Assembly (NCBI GenBank): GCA_029820875.1
Contig: JALGUK010000013.1
Location: forward strand, 1-16,793
Reading direction: 5' to 3'
DNA length: 16,793 nucleotides
Origin: Candidatus Zipacnadia bacterium
Lineage (GTDB): Bacteria > Armatimonadota > UBA5377 > JALGUK01
The notes below the pieces were generated by a model that was not told where the DNA came from, searched no databases, and saw only the letters and a program-made list of their open reading frames with translations. This document shows positions 1 to 7,971 of the stretch, one piece after another (the first letter of the stretch is position 1; every line of letters starts with the position of its first letter). A program made the translations under genes and the position numbers.

Positions 1-566
1 CGTCCGAGCGCGTCACAAACTTCAAATGATGCGGTCTTCTGGCCTTCAATGCGATACGGGTTGATGGAGTTCACCAGAACTATCGGATACCGGTCGGTAA
101 TCTCGCGGACGATGTGCAAAGCGTCGTCGAAATTACCCTCCACCCCGACCACCTTCGCCCCGTGTATAAGAGCCTGTGCAAGTTTTCCCAACGCAATGTA
201 GCCAGCCGGCACGACAACGACGCAAATCATTCCGGCCCGCGCAGCGTAAGCTGCCGCCGAGGCGGATGTGTTCCCTGTGGATGCACACATTACGACCCGT
301 GCGCCCGCCTCGCGCGCCTTTGTAATAGCCATGGTCATGCCGCGGTCCTTGAACGAACCGGTCGGATTGAGCCCCTCGTACTTGAGAGTTTCGGCCAGAT
401 GTGGAGCGCTGACCAGCGGAGTGCCGCCCTCAAGCAGCGTCACCACAGGTGTATCGTCCGAGATAGGCAGGTACGCGCGATAGGCCTCGATTACTCCCGG
501 CCATTTTGGCTCTCGCAGCCCATGTCCCGTTCGTAATCCCGCAGTAGAGAGTGGCAAATCGCCCAT
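1..566 (-). CDS. thrC: Threonine synthase, N-terminal part (runs off the left edge)
   Basis: Threonine synthase is a PLP enzyme that turns O-phosphohomoserine into threonine, the last step of the pathway, in the cytoplasm. About 188 residues are visible. They include the PLP-lysine motif [10 protein letters not shown] (Lys73), the preceding EGGTPL segment (residues 46-51), and the [10 protein letters not shown] phosphate-binding region, all typical of the fold-type II threonine synthase family. The start at 566 is chosen because GGAGG (574-578) lies 7 bases upstream. Another ATG four bases upstream (570) is in a different frame and too close to the ribosome site. The gene follows hom by 19 bases, so the two are very likely co-transcribed. 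The C-terminal part, including the rest of the PLP domain, is outside the window. Identification is firm; completeness cannot be judged. Confidence 0.93.
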   Translation of the reverse strand, partial: MGDLPLSTAGLRTGHGLREPKWPGVIEAYRAYLPISDDTPVVTLLEGGTPLVSAPHLAETLKYEGLNPTGSFKDRGMTMAITKAREAGARVVMCASTGNTSASAAAYAARAGMICVVVVPAGYIALGKLAQALIHGAKVVGVEGNFDDALHIVREITDRYPIVLVNSINPYRIEGQKTASFEVCDALG

Positions 567-573
567 CCATAAT

Positions 574-578
574 CCTCC
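574..578 (-). promoter_or_regulatory. Ribosome binding site deciding the thrC start
   Basis: GGAGG is seen on the minus strand 7 bases before the ATG at 566. It selects this ATG over the overlapping out-of-frame ATG at 570, which would leave only 3 bases of spacing. Confidence 0.7.
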
Positions 579-585
579 AGCAGCC

Positions 586-1878
586 TTAGTTGCCTTCGAC
601 TCGAATCATACTGTCCACGGACTTTACGACGCTGAGGGACCGAAGGTGTTCAACAGCGTGAAGAATGTCATATCCCGTCACCGGATGGGTCAGCCATACG
701 ACCTCCGCAACATGCCCGCTCGTGCCCTTCTGGATGACGGATTCAATACTCACGTCGTGTCGGCCCAGAATCGTCGCCATTTGGCCCAGCACCCCAGGCT
801 GGTCTGCGACGGTTGTGCGTAGATAGTACTTCGTAACCACCTGTCCGATGTCCTGCGGTGGGTACTGATGGGAGCACGTGCATGAATAGCGCGCCATCGC
901 GCCCCTGGCAATGTTGCGCGCGATGTCTATCACATCACTCGCAACAGCACTGCCGGTAGGCATGGACCCGGCGCCGCGGCCATAAAACATCACCTCTCCC
1001 ATTGCATCACCCTCTATCCAGACCGCGTTGAACACGTCGTTGACAGACGCGAGTGGGTGCCGCTTAGGAAGCAATGTGGGATGCACCCGTACCTGGATCG
1101 CATCACCGTCCCTCTTTGCAACAGCAAGCAGCTTCACGACCCGCTCCATCTCCCGCGCATAACGGATATCCGCTTGCGTGATGCCGGTGATGCCCTCCCT
1201 GTAGACCTCGTCCACAGGAACGCGACTGCCGAAGGCAATGGCGGCGAGGATAGCTATCTTATAGGCTGCGTCGTGCCCTTCCACATCATCGGTCGGATCG
1301 GCCTCCGCATACCCCTGTGCCTGCGCCTCTGCGAGGGCATTGTCAAACTCCGCACCATCCCTGGTCATTCGTGTTAGGATATAGTTGGTCGTGCCATTGA
1401 GAATTCCCATAATCTGCCGGATTTCATTGGCTTCCAGGCTTTCTTTAAGGGGCCGGATAAGGGGGATGCCGCCCGCAACCGCTCCCTCAAAGAAGACGTC
1501 CACCCCCCGCTCTTTCGCCAAGTCGAGGATTTCGCCGCCATGCCTGGCCATAAGCACCTTGTTGGATGTCGCAACGCCCTTTCCGTGCTCAATGGCGGCA
1601 AGGACCAGCTCCCGCGCCGCTTTGACCCCGCCGATGGTCTCAACAACAATGTCAATGGATGGATCCGTAACAGCGGCCATCGCGTCTGTCGTCCGGATAG
1701 ACTCATCAGGGAGAATGGTGCGCGGACGATTCCAGTCCAAATCCGCCACCTTGCTGACGCTGATGCGGCACCCTGTTCGGCGCTCGATTTCATCAGCGTG
1801 AGCTGTGAGCACCTTATACGTGCCTGAGCCGACCGTTCCGAAGCCCAAAATGGCTACATTGATCTGACGCGACGGCAT
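586..1878 (-). CDS. hom: Homoserine dehydrogenase with C-terminal ACT domain
   Basis: Catalyses NAD(P)H-dependent reduction of aspartate semialdehyde to homoserine, the branch point to threonine and methionine. The 430-residue length is usual for the monofunctional ACT-containing type (no aspartokinase fused). The Rossmann motif GFGTVGSG is at residues 12-19. SNK (Lys107), the ILNGTTN motif (159-165), the [16 protein letters not shown] signature (192-207, Lys207) and [11 protein letters not shown] (302-312) mark the catalytic domain. Residues about 351-428 form an ACT domain, the usual site of threonine feedback control. The ATG at 1878 follows GGAGGAG (1888-1894) at 9 bases. It sits between accB (35 bases upstream) and thrC (19 bases downstream). 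No attenuator or leader peptide is visible. Confidence 0.96.
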   Translation of the reverse strand: MPSRQINVAILGFGTVGSGTYKVLTAHADEIERRTGCRISVSKVADLDWNRPRTILPDESIRTTDAMAAVTDPSIDIVVETIGGVKAARELVLAAIEHGKGVATSNKVLMARHGGEILDLAKERGVDVFFEGAVAGGIPLIRPLKESLEANEIRQIMGILNGTTNYILTRMTRDGAEFDNALAEAQAQGYAEADPTDDVEGHDAAYKIAILAAIAFGSRVPVDEVYREGITGITQADIRYAREMERVVKLLAVAKRDGDAIQVRVHPTLLPKRHPLASVNDVFNAVWIEGDAMGEVMFYGRGAGSMPTGSAVASDVIDIARNIARGAMARYSCTCSHQYPPQDIGQVVTKYYLRTTVADQPGVLGQMATILGRHDVSIESVIQKGTSGHVAEVVWLTHPVTGYDILHAVEHLRSLSVVKSVDSMIRVEGN

Positions 1879-1913
1879 GGAAATGTGCTCCTCCGTGAAA
1901 CTAATATCGTTCG

Positions 1914-2372
1914 CTAAAACGGTTTAACCCACATCAGGACCTGCCCCACGGCAACGACGTCTTCGTTTTGTGCCACGATGCGTGTGACTACACCGTTGAG
2001 GTGGGATGTGATTTCATTCATGACCTTCATCGCTTCAACAATGCCAACAACCTGGCCTTCCTCAACCTCGTCACCATCGCTTACATAAGGGCGGACTCCC
2101 GGCGAAGGTGCACGATAGAAAACACCGGCGATCGGGGATGCAATAGCCACTTCCTCGGTGTCCTGCGGCTCTGCCGAGATGTCAACATCCTTCGGCAGCC
2201 CCTGACTGCTGGGAGCACCTGTCTCCAGGGCGTATGTTCCTGGAGCTGCTTCCTCGGTTTCCCTTCGCACTGCAATTCTGAGGCCAGGCTCCTCGACAAC
2301 CAGCTCCGTGAGGCCCTCAGCTTCGAAGAGACGAATAATATCAGCGAGCAGATCGTGGTCTAATTCTGCCAT
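1914..2372 (-). CDS. accB: Acetyl-CoA carboxylase biotin carboxyl carrier protein
   Basis: BCCP carries the biotin that shuttles CO2 between biotin carboxylase and carboxyltransferase in the first step of fatty acid synthesis. With the ATG at 2372 it has 152 residues, a normal length. The N-terminal helix (DLLADIIRLFEAEGLTELVVEE) precedes a Pro/Glu-rich linker. The C-terminal biotinyl domain starts near residue 76 and holds the EAMKVMNEI motif, with the biotinylated Lys116. The frame is open to 2432, but the family's N-terminus begins at the ATG at 2372, which has GGAG 5 bases upstream. The usual partner accC is not adjacent. Instead hom follows after 35 bases on the same strand. No clear promoter is visible in the 65 bases between this start and the terminator at 2438. 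Confidence 0.94.
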   Translation of the reverse strand: MAELDHDLLADIIRLFEAEGLTELVVEEPGLRIAVRRETEEAAPGTYALETGAPSSQGLPKDVDISAEPQDTEEVAIASPIAGVFYRAPSPGVRPYVSDGDEVEEGQVVGIVEAMKVMNEITSHLNGVVTRIVAQNEDVVAVGQVLMWVKPF

Positions 2373-2437
2373 TCCGACTCCGTCCGTTCCACCCAGTAGC
2401 ACTTGCCCGATGGGTAGATGCTGTGAACGCAAGAAAC

Positions 2438-2466
2438 AAAAAAAGACTCAGCACAAGAGGCGAGTC
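2438..2466 (-). terminator. Rho-independent-type terminator after tRNA-Met
   Basis: Read on the minus strand, GACTC (2462-2466) and GAGTC (2445-2449) can form a short stem, with one extra G-U pair, around a loop of about 12 bases. A run of seven T (2438-2444) follows directly. It lies 50 bases downstream of tRNA-Met and before accB, so it would separate the small-protein/tRNA unit from the accB-hom-thrC transcript. The stem is short, so the call is moderate. Confidence 0.5.
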
Positions 2467-2516
2467 GTTCTGTGAGGGTGACGGGGTTATATGCTACTGT
2501 GGCCATGCGACTGTAT

Positions 2517-2593
2517 TGGTAGCGGCGGGCGGACTCGAACCGCCGACTCCGCGGGTATGAACCGCGTGCTCTCACCATCTGAGCTACGCCGCC
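2517..2593 (-). tRNA. tRNA-Met(CAT), elongator type
   Basis: A complete 77-base cloverleaf including encoded CCA. The parts are: acceptor GGCGGCG with CGCCGCT, D-arm GCTC/GAGC, anticodon stem CGCGG/CCGCG with loop TTCATAC, a 5-base variable region, and T-arm GGCGG TTCGAGT CCGCC. The CAT anticodon allows Met, initiator Met or Ile(lysidine). C11-G24 in the D-stem, and a C-G pair at 29-41 rather than the initiator's three G-C pairs, favour elongator Met. The first acceptor pair is G1-U72, which is unusual here. It lies 15 bases downstream of the small basic-protein gene and probably shares its promoter. Confidence 0.93.
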
Positions 2594-2608
2594 ACCTCTT
2601 TCACGATT

Positions 2609-2821
2609 CTACTTCCGACGCTTACGTTTGGCCTTCTTACGCTTCTTGCGAGCTTCCTCTATCAGCTCATCCTTGCGAGCTTGGACCTCGCGCTTGATGC
2701 CCTCCAGAATCTGCTGCTCCAGCTCCATGAGATTCTCCGTAGAGAAGCTCCTGAGTTTCTCAACCGTCTGTTGATCCATATTCGGCGTAATGTCCCCTTT
2801 GGACAACTTGATATGCTCCAT
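2609..2821 (-). CDS. Small hypothetical protein with a very basic C-terminus
   Basis: I do not recognise a family. The 70 residues contain a predicted helical, charged stretch (about 16-55: DQQTVEKLRSF... ELEQQILEGIKREVQARKDELIEEA). They end in an almost pure Lys/Arg tail (RKKRKKAKRKRRK), which suggests nucleic-acid or ribosome contact; that is inference. Support for it being a real gene is the near-perfect promoter directly in front (2828-2856), whose expected start site falls on the A of the ATG, implying a leaderless mRNA. There is no Shine-Dalgarno sequence. An internal ATG at 2779 (57 residues) is an alternative start but also lacks a well-placed ribosome site. The gene ends 15 bases before tRNA-Met, so the two are likely one transcript. 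Confidence 0.6.
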   Translation of the reverse strand: MEHIKLSKGDITPNMDQQTVEKLRSFSTENLMELEQQILEGIKREVQARKDELIEEARKKRKKAKRKRRK

Positions 2822-2827
2822 TACCGA

Positions 2828-2856
2828 ATTGTACCAAGAACTTCTTTCCCTGTCAA
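2828..2856 (-). promoter_or_regulatory. Sigma70-type promoter of the small protein/tRNA-Met unit
   Basis: On the minus strand TTGACA (2851-2856) and TACAAT (2828-2833) are separated by exactly 17 bases. The -35 box is perfect and the -10 box has one mismatch. The expected transcription start lies at about 2821, the first base of the downstream ATG. The promoter is in the gap after the end (2895) of the upstream sensor-like gene. Confidence 0.8.
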
Positions 2857-2894
2857 CGGACGAAGCAAACTCAATCTGAGAGCCTGCTCCTCAA

Positions 2895-3977
2895 CTATGT
2901 GTCGGAACTTCCGCCAGAATCGTTGCCGTTTTTCGCTTCTTTCGCCCGGTATTCATCTATTCGCCGGAATGCCTCCAACAGCAGCCCCATTGTTTCCGTT
3001 CGAATCTTTCGTTCGCCCTTGAAATCCTCTTGCTCGAAACGGAATGTGCCATCCTCCCACTTCGCCAGCTCGAAGAAAGCATCTTCCCCCTCCAACCCAT
3101 CGATGGCAGCGTTGATTATTTGGCCGTTTTTAAAGAACACCTGCGCACGCTGATCGGCGTGCATCAGATGAAGAATACCGGTACGGGTGCCGGCAAGAAT
3201 TGTCTGCGCGAGCTCACCGAGACTCATCTGGCTGAGATGGCCGGCTACGCCGCGTTCAATGGTCTTTTCCACCTGCTGATTGGTCCGGACTAAGCGCCGC
3301 ACCAGAAGTTGCATGAAGTACTGGTTCAGCGCAAGATTGTTGGCGAGAAGTTCCCGCATCCGCGCATGAGGAAGAGCGAGCACATTCACCTCCGTCGCCG
3401 CCTGCGCCGTCGCCGATGTCGGCTGACCGGCCAAAAGCGACATCTCACCGAAACAGTCATAGCGCCCCAGCCGGGCTATCCGCCTGCTATGTCCGTCCTG
3501 AGTCTCATACAGCACATCCACTTGTCCCTCAAGAATCAAGTACAGATTGGTACCCCGTTCACCTTGCTGGATGATTCGCATCGGTGGTTTGAATGTAAGA
3601 ATCTCACCCCATTGTGCCACTTCCTCAAGCACTTCACGCGAGCAATGACTGAAAATCGGGGTGTCCTTGAGCTCGTCCACCAATGTATAAGGCGCTTCGC
3701 TGAGGACGAAAGTCACCGTGCCCTTGGGGCAAGTAAACAGCCGGCGTTTCTCAGGCAGCCCGTACTCACGGCACCTGTCAGGTCTCGAGATCGCCTCCAA
3801 CCGAGACACGGCTTGAGCCAGAGCAAGGAAACAGATATTCTTGGACGAATCTTCCACCACAAGGTTTGGCGAGTCGAGAACCATCACGTCGCCCTTCTTG
3901 TAGATTGGGCACCAAGTCACACTATGTGTCTCGCACAATACGCGGCCCACAACCCACACCTGCCAAACCTCGGACAC
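2895..3977 (-). CDS. TIGR04076-like / cyclic-nucleotide-binding / PATAN (DUF4388) three-domain protein
   Basis: A probable cytoplasmic signalling protein; the exact role is unknown. Using the GTG at 3977 it has 360 residues. Residues about 3-95 resemble the Cys-containing TIGR04076 family (VGRVLCETHS..WCPIYKKGD, Cys15, 23, 49, 69, 83). Residues about 105-225 form a CRP-type cNMP-binding fold (QQGERGTNLYLILEGQVDVL, FGEMSLLAGQPTSATA). Residues about 242-345 match PATAN/DUF4388 (GHLSQMSLGELAQTI..TGILHL..VFFKNGQIINA). No helix-turn-helix follows the cNMP fold, so it is unlikely to be a CRP-like DNA-binding regulator. The Arg that normally binds the cyclic phosphate is Thr in GQPTSATA, so classical cAMP binding is doubtful. 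The frame is open to a GTG at 4061, but a promoter (4001-4030) lies inside that extension. TTG 3981-3983 is another possible start. Confidence 0.82.
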   Translation of the reverse strand: MSEVWQVWVVGRVLCETHSVTWCPIYKKGDVMVLDSPNLVVEDSSKNICFLALAQAVSRLEAISRPDRCREYGLPEKRRLFTCPKGTVTFVLSEAPYTLVDELKDTPIFSHCSREVLEEVAQWGEILTFKPPMRIIQQGERGTNLYLILEGQVDVLYETQDGHSRRIARLGRYDCFGEMSLLAGQPTSATAQAATEVNVLALPHARMRELLANNLALNQYFMQLLVRRLVRTNQQVEKTIERGVAGHLSQMSLGELAQTILAGTRTGILHLMHADQRAQVFFKNGQIINAAIDGLEGEDAFFELAKWEDGTFRFEQEDFKGERKIRTETMGLLLEAFRRIDEYRAKEAKNGNDSGGSSDT

Positions 3978-4000
3978 AATCAAAACGAAAACACACTGCC

Positions 4001-4030
4001 ATCTTAGCCTAACCACCCATGCTGTGTCAA
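4001..4030 (-). promoter_or_regulatory. Sigma70-type promoter of the sensor-like gene
   Basis: TTGACA (4025-4030) and TAAGAT (4001-4006) on the minus strand are 18 bases apart. The predicted transcript starts near 3995, about 12 to 20 bases before the TTG/GTG start codons at 3983 and 3977, with no Shine-Dalgarno sequence between. The perfect -35 box and fit to the family N-terminus support this; the -10 box matches only 4 of 6 positions. Confidence 0.55.
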
Positions 4031-4150
4031 GATTCCGGCGCTCGCGCTCTTGTCCGTCCACTTCACAGAGGTCAAGCGTGCCCCGGCCGCGAATTGCATA
4101 CTTTGATATGAAACTTCAGCAGCTACAACGTACTACTCGGAGGACTGTAC

Positions 4151-5929
4151 ATGGAACGTTCGGAGGCGCAGTCGCCGCAGCAACCTGAAAAGCCGGATGC
4201 TTTGGGCTGCTTTTGCTTGGTCTTGCATTCCCACGTTCCGTATGTTCTAGGCCACAGTACCTGGCCCCATGGCAGTGCAATGGCCTATGAAGCGGCGGCG
4301 GAGACCTACATGCCCATCATTGACCTCTGTCAGCAGCTTGCATCAGAGGGTTATGTCGCCAATCTTACGATCGGGCTGACACCGGTGGTGCTCGAGCAAC
4401 TGTCTGACGACCGTTTCAAGGGCTGGTTCGCTAGTTATCTTGAGAACAAAATAGACGAAGCGCACCACAACTTCGAGGAGTTCCGGTGGAGGGGCGAAGG
4501 TCATCTCCAGCACCTGGCGTACCTGTGGCGTGAGCGGTACATTTCCCTTCTAAGAGACTTCACCGAGCGCTATCACCGCGATCTTGTGGGAGCCTTCAGG
4601 GAGCTTCAGGATGAGGGCCAAATTGAAATCATGACATCGGCCGCGACCCACGGCTACTTGCCTCTTCTTCGCGAGGACGGGAGCGTTCAGGCGCAAATCA
4701 AGGAAGGAATCACGACTTACAACCGCCATTTCGGCCGCTGGCCACGCGGTTTTTGGCTGCCGGAGTGCGCCTACAGGCCTCGCGCCCGCTGGGGAGTGCC
4801 CGAAGAAATCGGGAGTACAGGCGAGGTCTGGATGCGGAAGGGGCTCGAGGAGTTTCTTGGTGAAAACGGCATTGATTACTTCATCGTAGATACACACATG
4901 CTCCAGGGCGGTTGGCCTCTACCGGTGACAGTAGAGACCGACCAGACCATGGGCAAGCTGTGGAGCCGTATAAGACGCCGCCCCGTCCCCGACGAAGACC
5001 GATGGCCCAAGGACCCTCACTATCCTTACTTCGTCGGCGACTACTTCGAGGACCATCCGCCGGTGGCCTGCTTCGCACGAGACCCGTCCACAAGCCTGCA
5101 GGTATGGAGCGCCGAGTGGGGCTACCCGGGCGATGGGTGGTATCTGGACTTCCATAAGAAACACTACCCGGGCGGCTTGCGCTACTGGCGCATTACTGAC
5201 GACAGCGGCGACCTGGCCGCTAAACAACAATACGGCCCGGAGAAGGCGGCCGAGCGCGTATACGAGAACGCAGGGCACTTTATGTGGCTGGTCAAGGAGA
5301 CGCTGCGTGGGTGTTCCCGCGATTTCAGGCGGCTGCCAGTCGTGTGTGCGCCTTTTGACGCGGAGCTTTTCGGCCACTGGTGGTTCGAGGGTGTCGAGTG
5401 GCTGGGTTATGTACTGCGTTGGATGAACCAGGACCCCGAGATACAGATGCTCACCTGTCACGAGTACCTCCGCCGCCATCCGCCGACCTCGGCGATAAGC
5501 CTGCCGGAGGGGTCGTGGGGTCAGGGCGGAGGACACTGGGTATGGCTCAACCCCGAGACCACCTGGACGTGGCAAAGAATCTACGACGCCGAGCTGGACA
5601 TGCAGGCATTGGTCCGCGAGCAGGGGGACAACCGTGACCCGGTGATACAGAAGTTCCTACAACAGGCAGCTCGAGAGTTATTGTTGATGCAGGCATCGGA
5701 TTGGCAGTTTCTTATTACAACCTGGACTGCACGCGACTATGCGGAATTCCGCTTGCAGGCCCACCATTCCGACTTCAAACGTGTCGCCTCCATGGCGCGC
5801 CGCTATGCAAGAGGCGAATGGCTGACTGAAGAGGATTGGGCCTATTACGGGCAACTATGCGACCGTGACCGGCCATTCCATGACGTCAACCCGCTGTGGT
5901 TCCGAGATATCGAACATCCTGCCATCTGA
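4151..5929 (+). CDS. GH57-family 1,4-alpha-glucan branching enzyme
   Basis: Glycoside hydrolase family 57 / DUF1957 protein. Enzymes of this group cut alpha-1,4-glucan and transfer the piece to form alpha-1,6 branches in glycogen, in the cytoplasm. The 592 residues carry the family motifs in order: HSHVPY (26-31), ATHGYLPLL (165-173), WLPECAY with the nucleophile Glu205, and APFDAELFGHWWFEG with the acid Asp403. The C-terminal helical region (about 480-570, including WQFLITTWTARDYAEFR) matches branching enzymes rather than alpha-amylases of the family. The ATG at 4151 has GGAGG (4139-4143) 7 bases upstream. It is 65 bases from the following membrane protein gene. No other glycogen gene is nearby. 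Family assignment is firm; branching rather than another GH57 activity is inferred from motifs. Confidence 0.9.
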   Translation: MERSEAQSPQQPEKPDALGCFCLVLHSHVPYVLGHSTWPHGSAMAYEAAAETYMPIIDLCQQLASEGYVANLTIGLTPVVLEQLSDDRFKGWFASYLENKIDEAHHNFEEFRWRGEGHLQHLAYLWRERYISLLRDFTERYHRDLVGAFRELQDEGQIEIMTSAATHGYLPLLREDGSVQAQIKEGITTYNRHFGRWPRGFWLPECAYRPRARWGVPEEIGSTGEVWMRKGLEEFLGENGIDYFIVDTHMLQGGWPLPVTVETDQTMGKLWSRIRRRPVPDEDRWPKDPHYPYFVGDYFEDHPPVACFARDPSTSLQVWSAEWGYPGDGWYLDFHKKHYPGGLRYWRITDDSGDLAAKQQYGPEKAAERVYENAGHFMWLVKETLRGCSRDFRRLPVVCAPFDAELFGHWWFEGVEWLGYVLRWMNQDPEIQMLTCHEYLRRHPPTSAISLPEGSWGQGGGHWVWLNPETTWTWQRIYDAELDMQALVREQGDNRDPVIQKFLQQAARELLLMQASDWQFLITTWTARDYAEFRLQAHHSDFKRVASMARRYARGEWLTEEDWAYYGQLCDRDRPFHDVNPLWFRDIEHPAI

Positions 5930-5994
5930 GGGCGGGGCGCTCAGACGTCACGTACTTCTGTTGGCATTTGACAGAGGCGATCGCTCTGCCCGAC

Positions 5995-7971
5995 ATGGGT
6001 TCTCACAAACTGTTGCAGACTGAAGAAAAGGCTCAAGCTGTGGATTACCGCGATGAGGGTGTGACTTGGCGCATCCTAATCATCTGCTTCCTCATCGCTC
6101 CCCTGAACGCCTACTTCATGGCGCACCTGCAGGGCCCACGAGGGCTTGAAGGTCCGACTGTCGTCTCCCTGTTTTATAACGTGGTCTTCGTCCTCGTGAT
6201 TTTCCGTGGCATGAACGCGTTGCTTACGCGCTGGGCGCCTCGAGTGGCATTTTCACCCGCCGAACTGCTTTCTTTCTTCATCCTCCTTTCAGTAGCCACT
6301 TGCACCAGCGGGCAGGATACAATGAATACAATGTTCGGCACTATCCATGGCTGGGCGCACTTCGCGACGCCGGAAAACGGCTGGGAGGACCTCTTCTGGC
6401 GCTTTGTTCCCCACGGCATGACCGTCAGCGACAAGGTCGCCCTACGCCGACTGTGGGACGGCGACAGCAGCATCTTCCAGCCGCACAATCTCTCCGTGTG
6501 GCTCGGCCCCATGCTCCGCTGGTGGCTCTTTTTCACCGCATTGTGGTCGGCTCCGGTCGGACTCGCAGTCCTGTTTCGCCGACGCTGGGTCGAGGCGGAG
6601 AAGATGAGCTTCCCCATCGTTCAGTTGCCATACGAGCTTTCACGCAGGGTAACGCAGCTTCCCCTGCGGCCTGCATTCTGGATAGCAATCGGCATTACCT
6701 GGACCATTAACCTGCTCAACGGCCTCCACCAGTTCTACCCGGGTGTCCCGGTCATTGCAGTGAAGCTATGGCAATCTCCCACGATAAACCTCGCGAAATA
6801 CTTTGTTGGGCGACCGTGGAATGCAATCGGGACGTTCCAGACGTGCCTGTACCCATTTATTATCGGGCTCGGTATACTGCTTCCGCAGGAGCTGAGCCTG
6901 TCGCTGTGGTTCTTCTATCTTTTCTGGAAGGTGGAGGCGATTTTCTGCGCCTGGATGGGATGGACGCAGACACCGGAGTTTCCGTACATGAAGGAACAGT
7001 CGTGGGGAGGGTACCTTGCGCTTCTGGGGTTCTCATTATGGGCTGCCAGGCCCTACTTCCGACAAGTCATGCGCCGGATATCCGGCCTGGAGAAGCCGGC
7101 GGTAGATGCGGAAGAACCCCTTCGCTATCGAACGTCAGCTCTAATCTTCCTTGCCGGTTTCCTCTACGTAACCGCCGTCGGTGTATCACAGAAGATGTCG
7201 GTGCCCGTTTCAGTCGCGTTCTTCGCACAATACTACATCATGACGCTGATTATCGGCCGAATCCGGGCCGAGATGGGGCTCCCAACTCACGAGCTTGAGC
7301 GCCTTGGTCCGACGGTAATGCAAGGCAACGTCCTCGGGCCGCGCATCCTGGGCACTCAGAACCTGACATCCCTGTCGGTGTTCTTCTCCTTTACCCGTGG
7401 AATGCGCAACATCCCTTTCCCCCATCAAGTGGAGGGCCTCTACTTCGCGTATCGGACTGGTTTGAACGGACGTCGTCTGCTTCTGGCGACAATAGGAATG
7501 ATCGCGTTCGCGCAAGCCTGGGCGCTGTTTTGGTTCCTCTACCTGGGCTATCACCACGGCCTCGGGTCTGATTGGGCGCCCTGGTTCCCCTGGGTCCCTC
7601 AAGAGGCGTGGAGGCAACTCGCGGGTTGGCTTCATGCCGACCACGGCTTCGCATGGGGACGTGTGATTGCCTCCGCCATCGGCTTTGCCTTTTACTTCGG
7701 GATGATGGTCATCCGGACGCGGTTCATCTGGTGGCCGTTGCATCCGGCGGGATTTGCGCTTGGCACGACTTGGTACATGGCTCACATGTGGTTTCCCATG
7801 TTCGTCGCCTGGCTTCTTAAGTCCATCGTCACCCGCTACATGGGGCCGCGCGCGGTTCCCGGTTTGATGGCGTTCGCATTCGGGTTAATCCTCGGCGATA
7901 TCACCAGCGGCTGCTTATGGGTCGTCTACGCTCTCATCTTCCAGGTCCAGACTTACTCATTCTGGCCATGA
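5995..7971 (+). CDS. Large polytopic membrane protein, DUF6785/DUF6784 type
   Basis: A protein of about 658 residues with roughly 14 hydrophobic segments (for example residues 24-44, 55-75 and 89-104, then ten or more to the end) and a short soluble N-terminus. Sequences such as FSPAELLSFFILLSVATCTSGQD, WVEAEKMSFPIVQLPYEL and RIRAEMGLPTHEL resemble the DUF6785/DUF6784 membrane proteins. The conserved P, E and R blocks recall oligopeptide-type (OPT) transporters, but that link is my inference. No substrate is known. The frame is open back to a GTG at 5896 inside the GH57 gene. I chose ATG 5995 because it avoids the overlap and begins just before the conserved part, but it has no good ribosome site. 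TTG 5968 is an alternative. It is probably co-transcribed with the GH57 gene. Confidence 0.75.
   Translation: MGSHKLLQTEEKAQAVDYRDEGVTWRILIICFLIAPLNAYFMAHLQGPRGLEGPTVVSLFYNVVFVLVIFRGMNALLTRWAPRVAFSPAELLSFFILLSVATCTSGQDTMNTMFGTIHGWAHFATPENGWEDLFWRFVPHGMTVSDKVALRRLWDGDSSIFQPHNLSVWLGPMLRWWLFFTALWSAPVGLAVLFRRRWVEAEKMSFPIVQLPYELSRRVTQLPLRPAFWIAIGITWTINLLNGLHQFYPGVPVIAVKLWQSPTINLAKYFVGRPWNAIGTFQTCLYPFIIGLGILLPQELSLSLWFFYLFWKVEAIFCAWMGWTQTPEFPYMKEQSWGGYLALLGFSLWAARPYFRQVMRRISGLEKPAVDAEEPLRYRTSALIFLAGFLYVTAVGVSQKMSVPVSVAFFAQYYIMTLIIGRIRAEMGLPTHELERLGPTVMQGNVLGPRILGTQNLTSLSVFFSFTRGMRNIPFPHQVEGLYFAYRTGLNGRRLLLATIGMIAFAQAWALFWFLYLGYHHGLGSDWAPWFPWVPQEAWRQLAGWLHADHGFAWGRVIASAIGFAFYFGMMVIRTRFIWWPLHPAGFALGTTWYMAHMWFPMFVAWLLKSIVTRYMGPRAVPGLMAFAFGLILGDITSGCLWVVYALIFQVQTYSFWP

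Noticed and set aside
1057..1827. Open frames on the plus strand opposite hom
   Set aside because: Shadows of the well-supported homoserine dehydrogenase on the other strand.
3309..4007. 232-residue frame opposite the sensor-like gene
   Set aside because: Composition is that of an antisense shadow; the opposite strand encodes recognisable domains.
4093..4133. TTGATA...TACAAC as a promoter for the GH57 gene
   Set aside because: The spacer is only 15 bases and both boxes are imperfect; too weak to list.
4919..5575. 218-residue frame opposite the GH57 gene
   Set aside because: No family features; lies wholly over the conserved GH57 coding sequence and is a product of high GC content.
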